Source: IH12 sp041987265 (lineage in GTDB: Bacteria; Pseudomonadota; Alphaproteobacteria; Caulobacterales; Hyphomonadaceae). Taken from it: a stretch of 10,653 bases of DNA. Shown here one piece after another: positions 1 to 4,853 of this stretch. Numbering within the stretch: position 1 is the stretch's first letter; each line of letters opens with the position of its first letter. The position numbers were made by a program, and so were the translations under genes. Location of the stretch: contig JBHIWT010000120.1 in NCBI GenBank assembly GCA_041987265.1, positions 1 through 10,653 on the forward strand. The letters run 5' to 3'. The notes below the pieces were generated by a model. That model was not told the origin of the DNA and searched no databases. It was given only the letters and a program-made list of their open reading frames with translations.

Positions 1-168
1 CTTTGAACTGACCATGCAGGATTCTCTCCCTTTTCTGGTCCTCACACGTGCACGCCAGACAGATCAACTTTCGCTTGTCGTCATACCTGAAATGTTTTAA
101 TAATCCTGTGTCGAAGCGCTTCGAGCCAAAATCCTGGTGGCAGCGTTGACATGTGTATAGGTTCATAT
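1..168 (-). other. Compositionally foreign Cys-pair segment joined to dnaA
   Basis: Positions 1-170 contain 79 G/C by my count (about 46%), while 181-240 contain 52 of 60 (about 87%). On the minus strand the segment is open and uses CTA, ACA, TTA TTA, CGA, AGG and AGA, codons that the neighbouring genes largely avoid. The peptide has a CQRC pair, a FDTGLLKHF stretch, a RKLICLACTC pair and a charged tail. It looks like a small zinc-binding module. It reminds me of Stc1-like or Cys-pair domains common in eukaryotic (for example protist) proteins, but that is recall, not a search result. The junction lies at about 150-180. Confidence 0.5.
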
Positions 169-625
169 CATCCGCCGTGCGCCCCTGCGCGACGGGCTCC
201 AGCGCCGCCGCCGGGCTCGCCGGCCGGGCCAGCGCCAGAATGTCTTCGCTGATCGAGGCGCGCGCCTTCAACTGAATTGTCCGGCCCAGCGGGTCACACT
301 CATTCCAGGCGTCCTGGATGTCGCGGCTGTAGCGGCGCTCGACCATCGTGCAGTCCAGCTCGCTGGCGGCTGCGATCAGGATTTTTTCGCCAACTTCAGC
401 GACCAGGTCGAGATTGGCGATCCAGGTCTCGTAGGATTTCGCAGGCATCGACGCCCGCAGCCGTTCCAGCACTTCGCTCCAGATCCGGCCTGGCCCCTTG
501 TCGTCGGCTGCAAACTCGGAATCCAGCCCGCGACGACCATTTCCACCAGCCAGGCTGGCGGCGGCGATCGCCCCGCCCGCAGCCGATCCCGCGGTGAAAC
601 GCGTGGTATTCTGTTTCTGTATCAT
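1..625 (-). CDS. DnaA-like N-terminal domain fused in frame to a Cys-pair segment (3' end cut by the window edge)
   Basis: 208 complete codons are open from ATG at 625 to the window edge. An in-frame TAG lies just upstream, and GAGGGG sits 3 nt before the ATG, so no longer start is available. Residues 1-47 are a Gly/Ala-rich, low-complexity lead. Residues 48-107 match DnaA domain I, from IWSEVLERL through SYETWI to VERRYSRDIQDAW, the part that in DnaA self-associates and contacts helicase or regulators. Residues 108-153 resemble the domain I/II linker of alphaproteobacterial DnaA (a CDPLGRTIQLKAR stretch, then Ala/Pro-rich). The AAA+ ATPase (Walker A/B) and DNA-binding domain IV should follow. 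Instead residues about 154-208 carry CxxC at 159-162 and CxxC at 189-192 plus a third Cys at 194, then a Lys/Arg/Glu-rich tail. No AAA+ motif is visible. The position beside rpsT supports an origin in dnaA. It may be a true fusion, a broken dnaA, or an assembly chimera. Domain I is confident; the nature of the C-terminal part is not. Confidence 0.7.
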   Translation of the reverse strand, partial: MIQKQNTTRFTAGSAAGGAIAAASLAGGNGRRGLDSEFAADDKGPGRIWSEVLERLRASMPAKSYETWIANLDLVAEVGEKILIAAASELDCTMVERRYSRDIQDAWNECDPLGRTIQLKARASISEDILALARPASPAAALEPVAQGRTADDMNLYTCQRCHQDFGSKRFDTGLLKHFRYDDKRKLICLACTCEDQKRERILHGQFK

Positions 626-745
626 GAGCCCCTCATCGCCCTATTTGTTATCCGGGGCGCACCCCGGGTGGGAGTTGTTGATGACTTGCAATTTGACGCA
701 AAACTTCCCCGTGCGGCTCCAGCCTGAAGCCGCTCAAACAGACAA

Positions 746-763
746 AATTCCGTACAGGGAATT
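746..763. repeat. Perfect 6+6 bp inverted repeat in the dnaA leader
   Basis: AATTCC, spacer GTACAG, then GGAATT. The arms are exact and the whole element is 18 bp, about 120 bp upstream of the dnaA-like start and downstream of both candidate promoters. The form suits a dimeric regulator's operator or a small leader hairpin. No known regulator can be assigned. Confidence 0.45.
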
Positions 764-780
764 ACTCGGTACAGCGCGAT

Positions 781-807
781 ATCACTGCCAATCCCGGCAC
801 CCGTCAA
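781..807 (-). promoter_or_regulatory. Weak sigma-73-like promoter element, proximal to dnaA
   Basis: On the minus strand TTGACGG (807-801) is followed after 12 nt by GCAGTGAT. The -35 matches the Caulobacter-type TTGaCgS pattern. The -10 region shares only GC and scattered positions with GCTANAWC. It contains one copy of the 11-bp repeat shared with the upstream element. Confidence 0.3.
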
Positions 808-810
808 GAC
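800..810. repeat. Direct repeat copy 1 (11 bp)
   Basis: CCCGTCAAGAC, identical to the copy at 890-900 and offset by exactly 90 bp. On the minus strand it contains the TTGACGG -35-like hexamer. Confidence 0.6.
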
Positions 811-826
811 GCCGAGGCGCCAACGA

Positions 827-841
827 TTAACTTTTTATGAA
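827..841. promoter_or_regulatory. Possible CtrA-like site (TTAA-N7-TGAA)
   Basis: One base departs from the TTAA-N7-TTAA pattern recognised by CtrA in Caulobacter-group alphaproteobacteria. It lies between the two promoter-like elements upstream of the dnaA-like gene, a sensible place for cell-cycle control. A single imperfect copy in an A/T-rich stretch is weak evidence. Confidence 0.2.
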
Positions 842-870
842 AGCCGAGGTCATGAATTTCGTTAAGGCCT

Positions 871-897
871 GAATTGGCTAGAGAAACCGCCCGTCAA
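871..897 (-). promoter_or_regulatory. Candidate dnaA promoter, sigma-73-like
   Basis: On the minus strand TTGACGG (897-891), a 12-nt spacer, then GCCAATTC (878-871). Compared with the Caulobacter housekeeping pattern TTGaCgS-N10-14-GCTANAWC, the -35 is exact and the -10 departs at two positions. It would give a leader of roughly 240 nt before the start at 625. A GTTAAG motif lies just downstream of the -10. Confidence 0.45.
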
Positions 898-900
898 GAC
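890..900. repeat. Direct repeat copy 2 (11 bp)
   Basis: CCCGTCAAGAC, the second exact copy of the repeat at 800-810. It supplies the -35 of the better promoter candidate. Confidence 0.6.
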
Positions 901-1033
901 TTCACTTCTTCACATTCTTACGGCGCCATATTTTGCCGCACACGGATGAATACTGCCCGAATGCATAGCGCATCCGCGCCCCTGAAAGAGACGCAGATTC
1001 TATACTTTCAAACACTTGGTTGAAGCAGTGCGC

Positions 1034-1050
1034 GGTCGCTAGGCGCAACC
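1034..1050 (-). terminator. Possible hairpin after rpsT
   Basis: On the minus strand GGTTGC-GCCTA-GCGACC forms a 6-bp stem (one G-U pair) with a 5-nt loop, starting 9 nt after the rpsT stop. No U-run follows, so if it acts at all it may be a 3'-end stabiliser rather than a classical intrinsic terminator. Confidence 0.25.
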
Positions 1051-1059
1051 GTCCCCGCG

Positions 1060-1323
1060 TCAGGCCATACGCTTCACACGACCCGCGAGCCGCGACACTT
1101 TCCGCGACCCGGTATTCTTGTGCAGCACGCCATTGGTGACGCCCCGCATGATCTCTGGCTCGGCGGCGCGAAGAGCTGCCTGAGCAGCGGTCTTGTCACC
1201 ACCGGCAATCGCCTCCTCCACCTTGCGGATGAACGTGCGGATCCGCGAACGGCGAGCGGTGTTGACCGTCGTCTTGCGCGCGATTTTCCGAACCATCTTC
1301 TTGGCGGATTTGGTGTTAGCCAT
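1060..1323 (-). CDS. rpsT: 30S ribosomal protein S20
   Basis: The 87-aa product begins MANTKSAKKMVRKIARKT and is strongly basic, ending VSRLAGRVKRMA. This is the usual length and pattern of bacterial S20, a primary 16S rRNA-binding protein of the small subunit. ATG at 1323 is chosen because family members start MANxKSAxK; the 35 codons that extend the open frame upstream are leader sequence. Only a weak purine stretch (AGGCAG) precedes the start. The gene lies between mutM and the dnaA-like gene on the same strand, a familiar alphaproteobacterial arrangement. It has its own promoter candidate (1408-1436) and a leader with two hairpins. S20 is known to regulate its own translation in E. coli; whether this leader does so is inference. 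Confidence 0.97.
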   Translation of the reverse strand: MANTKSAKKMVRKIARKTTVNTARRSRIRTFIRKVEEAIAGGDKTAAQAALRAAEPEIMRGVTNGVLHKNTGSRKVSRLAGRVKRMA

Positions 1324-1355
1324 AGATCTTGTCTGCCTGAATTCGCCGGGCCTGT

Positions 1356-1373
1356 GAACCTTCCAAATGGTTC
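1356..1373 (-). other. Small hairpin in the rpsT leader
   Basis: GAACC and GGTTC arms (5 bp) flank an 8-nt loop, 33 nt before the rpsT start on the minus strand. It is short and could be chance. Confidence 0.25.
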
Positions 1374-1384
1374 CGCCCGTTAGC

Positions 1385-1404
1385 CGTCCCCTCACGTGGG
1401 GACG
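1385..1404 (-). promoter_or_regulatory. Perfect 7-bp hairpin/dyad at the predicted rpsT transcription start
   Basis: On the plus strand CGTCCCC-TCACGT-GGGGACG; the arms are exact and the loop is 6 nt. It begins 3 nt downstream of the predicted -10 on the minus strand, so it would form the very 5' end of the rpsT mRNA or act as a DNA dyad over the start site. Either an operator or a 5'-stabilising stem would fit. Confidence 0.45.
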
Positions 1405-1407
1405 CGC

Positions 1408-1436
1408 CTCATAACAGCGACCGTACAAGCGGTCAA
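1408..1436 (-). promoter_or_regulatory. rpsT promoter
   Basis: On the minus strand TTGACC (1436-1431), exactly 17 nt, then TATGAG (1413-1408). The -35 matches 5 of 6 and the -10 matches 4 of 6 of the general housekeeping consensus, at ideal spacing. The predicted leader is about 78 nt. It sits in the 161-bp mutM-rpsT gap, so rpsT can be expressed separately from mutM. Confidence 0.6.
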
Positions 1437-1484
1437 TTCCGCAACTTCAGGTGACGCCAACATTCTTTGCGCGCGCCGCAAATC

Positions 1485-2330
1485 CTACCGCTGGCACCCG
1501 GTGCAATAGAATGTCGATCGTCCTGACTGCACGATGCGTCGTACCGGCCGCGCGCAGGTCACACAGGCCGCGCCTTCCCGCCCATAGACCTGGAACCCAT
1601 GCTGGAAATAGCCCAGCGAACCATCCGCCGCCGCAAAGTCGCTGATCGATGACCCGCCAGCCGCAATGGCTTCATTGATCACCTCGCGCACCGCGCCAGC
1701 CAGACGCTCCAGGCGCTGCGGCCCAAGCGATCCGGCCAGCCGCTTCGGCCCGATCCCGGACCGGAACAAGGCCTCGCACACATAGATATTGCCCAGACCG
1801 GCCACGACACGCTGATCCAGCAGCGCAGCCTTCACCGGCGTTTTCTTGCCTTTCAAGGCAGCCCGCAGATACGGCCCGTTGAAGGCGTTGGCTGTCGGCT
1901 CGGGCCCAAGGGCTGCGAACGCCGGATAACTGTCCAGTTCGCCCGCCGGCCACATCTCGAAGAACCCGAACCGCCGCGCATCGTTGAACGTGACCCGCGA
2001 CCCGCCCTCCATGTCGATCACGACATGGTCGTGTTTGTCGAACCCGCCCGCGTCATGCGCAAAGGACCCGATCGCTTCACCGGAAATGGTAAATCGGCCT
2101 GTCATGCCGAGGTGCATGATCAGCACCTCGCCGGTATCGAGCTCCGCAATCAGGTATTTGGCCCGGCGTCCCATATTGACTATGCGCGCGCCTTTCAGCC
2201 GCTCCGCCATCCTCGCCGGCAGCGCGAAACGCAGATCCGGTCTTCGCGCCTCACAGCGCACGATCCGCCGTCCAGTCATTGCTGGCGACAATCCGCGACG
2301 AACGGTCTCGACCTCGGGGAGCTCGGGCAT
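1485..2330 (-). CDS. mutM: Formamidopyrimidine-DNA glycosylase (Fpg/MutM)
   Basis: 281 aa, a typical length. This bifunctional glycosylase/AP lyase removes 8-oxoguanine and formamidopyrimidines in base excision repair. It starts MPELPEVETVRRGL, with the catalytic N-terminal Pro2, Glu3 and Glu6 intact. Because Pro2 must be exposed after Met removal, the ATG at 2330 is fixed despite the lack of a clear ribosome site. Lys58 (RRAKYL) matches the conserved DNA-contacting lysine. Residues around GLGNIYVCEALF and GYFQHGFQVYGREG are helix-two-turn-helix-region signatures. The C-terminus is a complete zinc finger: CVTC (256-259), 16 residues including QSGRSTFY, then CTGC (276-279). It is divergent from ubiE and upstream of rpsT on the same strand. 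Confidence 0.97.
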   Translation of the reverse strand: MPELPEVETVRRGLSPAMTGRRIVRCEARRPDLRFALPARMAERLKGARIVNMGRRAKYLIAELDTGEVLIMHLGMTGRFTISGEAIGSFAHDAGGFDKHDHVVIDMEGGSRVTFNDARRFGFFEMWPAGELDSYPAFAALGPEPTANAFNGPYLRAALKGKKTPVKAALLDQRVVAGLGNIYVCEALFRSGIGPKRLAGSLGPQRLERLAGAVREVINEAIAAGGSSISDFAAADGSLGYFQHGFQVYGREGAACVTCARPVRRIVQSGRSTFYCTGCQR

Positions 2331-2456
2331 GGCCGGTGCATATAGCCCTCCATGGGGCCTTCGCCTATGGTTTTGCCCGGAGCGTTTCCAGGAAAATTGG
2401 AAACCGGTTTTCCACCCGGAAACGCGACCAGCCAGCGACGCGCGAAAGGACGAAAC
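2331..2456. other. Divergent mutM/ubiE intergenic region
   Basis: 126 bp separate the two start codons and should hold both promoters. I could not identify convincing -35/-10 pairs. The main visible structure is the nested inverted repeat at 2382-2425, which lies on the ubiE side. Confidence 0.5.
2382..2425. repeat. Nested intergenic inverted repeat (REP-like element)
   Basis: The outer arms GCGTTTCC (2382-2389) and GGAAACGC (2418-2425) are exact complements. Inside lie GGAAAA (2391-2396) paired with TTTTCC (2408-2413), and a perfect AAACCGGTTT palindrome (2401-2410). The layout resembles dispersed palindromic repeats that I recall from alphaproteobacterial intergenic regions, with arms around GGAAAA...CGGTTTTCC. 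The family match is recall; the symmetry is read directly. Confidence 0.55.
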
Positions 2457-3215
2457 GTGAGCGAGGAAACGGTCCCCTTCGGATCGGAAGACGTCTCCAG
2501 GGACGAGAAGATGCGCCGTGTGCGCGGCGTCTTCTCATCTGTCGCATCCCGATATGACCTGATGAACGACCTGATGTCGGCTGGCGTGCACCGCGTCTGG
2601 AAGGCGAACATGCTCGCCCGCCTCAACCCCCAGCCCGGTGAAACCCTGATCGACGTCGCCTCCGGCACCGGAGACATCGCCCGCGCCTTCCTCAAGCGCG
2701 CCCACGAGGTCGCCTGCCGTCGCAATGTTGAAGACACGACCTTCGCCTACCTCACCGATCTCAACGACGACATGCTCGCCGAAGCTGACCCCGGCCCTCA
2801 CGGTGATGCCGCCCGCGTCGTCTGCGACGCCGCCCATCTTCCCTTCCCGGACAAGACCGCCGACGCCATCACCATCTCCTTCGGCATCCGCAACGTGGCC
2901 GACATCCCCGGCGCGCTGTCCGAGTTCCGCCGCGTGCTGAAACCCGGCGGGCGTTTCGCCTGCCTCGAATTCTCGCAGATGACGCACACCCTCCTGCAGG
3001 ACGCGTACGACAAGTATTCCTACGGAGTGATCCCGCGCCTGGGCGAACTCGTCACCGGCGACCGCGACAGCTACCAGTACCTTGTCGAATCCATCCGCCG
3101 CTTCCCGAAGCAGGACGACTTCGCTGCGATGATCCGTGAAGCGGGCTTCACCCAGGTCGCCTACACCAATTACACCGGGGGCGTCGCCGCCCTTCACACC
3201 GGCTGGGCGGTCTAA
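2457..3215 (+). CDS. ubiE: Ubiquinone/menaquinone C-methyltransferase UbiE
   Basis: 252 aa, close to the family norm. It is a SAM-dependent methyltransferase that C-methylates the benzoquinol ring in ubiquinone synthesis (and demethylmenaquinone where present). GTG at 2457 is chosen because AAGGA lies 6 nt upstream and because family proteins begin shortly before the conserved FGxEDV...EK stretch; a longer frame from 2352 would add 35 unrelated residues. Visible signatures are VRGVFSSVASRYDLMNDLMS (about 22-41), the SAM-binding loop LIDVASGTGDIA (64-75), DLNDDML, SFGIRNV, RVLKPGGR, and the C-terminal GGVAALHTGWAV. The next gene, ubiB, starts 4 bp after the stop, so the two form an operon. Confidence 0.96.
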   Translation: MSEETVPFGSEDVSRDEKMRRVRGVFSSVASRYDLMNDLMSAGVHRVWKANMLARLNPQPGETLIDVASGTGDIARAFLKRAHEVACRRNVEDTTFAYLTDLNDDMLAEADPGPHGDAARVVCDAAHLPFPDKTADAITISFGIRNVADIPGALSEFRRVLKPGGRFACLEFSQMTHTLLQDAYDKYSYGVIPRLGELVTGDRDSYQYLVESIRRFPKQDDFAAMIREAGFTQVAYTNYTGGVAALHTGWAV

Positions 3216-3219
3216 GCCG

Positions 3220-4776
3220 ATGTTCAAGGCCATCGCCGACGCCTACCGGCTCGCACGCGCGGGCGCCGTCATGGCCAGCCACGATGTTGTCATGCCTGCT
3301 GACCTGCGCCTGCGCGCGCCATGGCCGGCCCGCTTCGCAGGTTCATTCTTCCGTTTCTTTTCCGGCAGCAGCGCTTCGAAGAAACGCCCCGGCCAACGCT
3401 TCGCCTCGGCGCTCGAAAAACTCGGACCCGCATGGATCAAGCTCGGCCAGTTCCTCGCCACAAGGCCAGACGTCATCGGCATGCAGGCCGCCACCGACCT
3501 CTCCCGCCTGAAGGACGCCGTACCGCCCTTCCCCAAGAGACAGGCCGAAGCCGCCCTGCGCGCCGAGTTCTCCGAAGACGCCGACAGGCTCTTCCCAGAC
3601 CTCGGACCGCCAATCGCCGCCGCCTCGATTGCGCAGGTCCACAAGATCGAAACCGAAGACGGCATGCGCGCCGTCAAGATCCTCCGCCCCCGCATCGAAC
3701 GCGAGATCGACCTCGAGCTGCGCGCCATGCGCCGCGCCGCCTCCATCGCGCAGAAATCGCGCAACGAGGAAATCCAGCGCATGGAGCCGAAGGCCTTCGT
3801 CGACACCCTCGCCCGCTCCATGTCGCGCGAGATGGATCTCCGCCTCGAAGCCGCCGCCGCCCACGAATTCGCCGAGATCGCCGCCATCGACAATTACGTC
3901 TTCGTCCCTGAGGTCGACTGGGAGCGCACCTCGCGGCGTGTCCTCACCACGCAATGGATCGACGGCAAATCCCTCACCGACCCGTCTGCCCTGGAAGACG
4001 TTGACCGCATAGAGCTCGCCAACCGCATTACCCGCGGCTTTCTCGCCTGCGCCCTCGACCACGGCTTCTTCCACGCCGACCTGCACGAGGGAAACATCAT
4101 CCTCTCGCCTGACGGCAAGCTCTACCTCGTCGACTTCGGCATCATGGGCCGCATCGGTCAGAATGAGCGCCGCTTCCTCGCCGAGATCCTCGCAGGCTTC
4201 CTCGCCCGCGACTACAAGCGCGTCGCCGAAGTGCATCTCGAGGCCGGCTATGTACCGACCAAACACTCGGCGGATGAGTTCTCGCAGGCGCTGCGCTCGG
4301 TCGGCGAGCCGATCTTCGGCAAGTCCGCCGACGACGTCGCCATGTCCCGCGTCCTCCTCCAGCTCTTCGACATCACCCGCGAGTTCGGCATGCACCTGCG
4401 CCCCGAACTCATCCTCCTGCAGAAGACCATGGTTCAGGTCGAAGGCGTCGCTCGCAACATCGACCCGACGCACGACATCTGGACCGCCGCCGACCCCGTC
4501 GTGAAACGCTGGACCCGTCGCGAGTTCGGCCCGGAAGGCGTCGCACGCGTCGCCCAGGCCACCCTGAAACAGACCGCCATCCGCCTGCGCCGCCTGCCGG
4601 TCATGCTCGAAAATCTCGACGCCGCGCTCGTTCGCGCCAACGAACCCACGCCTCCGCCGCCGCGCAGACGCTGGCTGCCCGGCTGGGCCTGGTTCATTCT
4701 CGGCAAACTGTTCGGCGCGGGCCTGACCGCCGCAGCCGTCTGGCTGCTGCATCATCTCGACGCCTGGCCGTTCTAG
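3220..4776 (+). CDS. ubiB: Ubiquinone biosynthesis accessory protein UbiB (ABC1/ADCK/COQ8 family)
   Basis: 518 aa. A membrane-anchored atypical kinase-fold ATPase needed for ubiquinone biosynthesis. The family hallmarks appear in order: the KLGQ motif (KxGQ, from Lys74) in AWIKLGQFLATRPDVIG; the Ala-rich loop AAASIAQVH (about 133-140) that replaces the kinase Gly-rich loop; VKILRP; LRLEAAAAHEF; the catalytic HADLHEGNI (His285 onward); and DFG at 305-307. The C-terminal WAWFILGKLFGAGLTAAAV stretch and following residues form the expected hydrophobic anchor. The start is ATG at 3220, beginning MFKAIADAYRLARAG, as in alphaproteobacterial UbiB. It is translationally close-coupled to ubiE. In many alphaproteobacteria coaBC follows; here it does not. 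Confidence 0.96.
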   Translation: MFKAIADAYRLARAGAVMASHDVVMPADLRLRAPWPARFAGSFFRFFSGSSASKKRPGQRFASALEKLGPAWIKLGQFLATRPDVIGMQAATDLSRLKDAVPPFPKRQAEAALRAEFSEDADRLFPDLGPPIAAASIAQVHKIETEDGMRAVKILRPRIEREIDLELRAMRRAASIAQKSRNEEIQRMEPKAFVDTLARSMSREMDLRLEAAAAHEFAEIAAIDNYVFVPEVDWERTSRRVLTTQWIDGKSLTDPSALEDVDRIELANRITRGFLACALDHGFFHADLHEGNIILSPDGKLYLVDFGIMGRIGQNERRFLAEILAGFLARDYKRVAEVHLEAGYVPTKHSADEFSQALRSVGEPIFGKSADDVAMSRVLLQLFDITREFGMHLRPELILLQKTMVQVEGVARNIDPTHDIWTAADPVVKRWTRREFGPEGVARVAQATLKQTAIRLRRLPVMLENLDAALVRANEPTPPPPRRRWLPGWAWFILGKLFGAGLTAAAVWLLHHLDAWPF

Positions 4777-4853
4777 GTCCGCCGACGGTTCACCGCGACC
4801 GCGATCTTCCCTAGGCTCGAACCGCCAAAAGGATGGCCGGGAGACTGCGCACA

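Larger units (their letters stand above)
626..1059. other. dnaA leader / rpsT-dnaA intergenic region; possible origin-proximal segment
   Basis: This 434-bp stretch has no credible gene. It is visibly richer in A/T than its flanks, especially near 738-765 and 826-865. It holds a perfect dyad (746-763), an 11-bp direct repeat (800-810 and 890-900), two sigma-73-like promoter elements and a TTAA-N7-TGAA motif (827-841). I found no TTATNCACA DnaA box on either strand. The nearest match is TTCTTCACA at 906-914, with one mismatch. It is therefore best read as the dnaA promoter region; a role as oriC is not supported by box content. Confidence 0.55.

Noticed and set aside
158..168. CTATACACA on the minus strand, one mismatch from a DnaA box
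   Set aside because: It lies inside the open frame of the foreign-looking segment and is isolated, so chance is the simplest explanation.
622..807. 61-codon minus-strand frame whose stop overlaps the dnaA-like ATG (ATGA)
   Set aside because: It spans the dyad and lies in A/T-richer leader sequence, and its peptide resembles no family. The overlap alone is weak evidence for translational coupling.
277..830. Two overlapping plus-strand frames (106 and 110 codons) across the left region
   Set aside because: They are antisense to the DnaA domain I frame and run into the leader; the Arg/Pro/Ser-rich composition is typical of shadow frames.
2276..2737. 153-codon minus-strand frame overlapping the mutM start and ubiE, with a GGAGGG-ATG context inside it
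   Set aside because: The mutM N-terminus is fixed by catalytic Pro2, and the frame is otherwise antisense to UbiE. Its overlap with the mutM start looks incidental.
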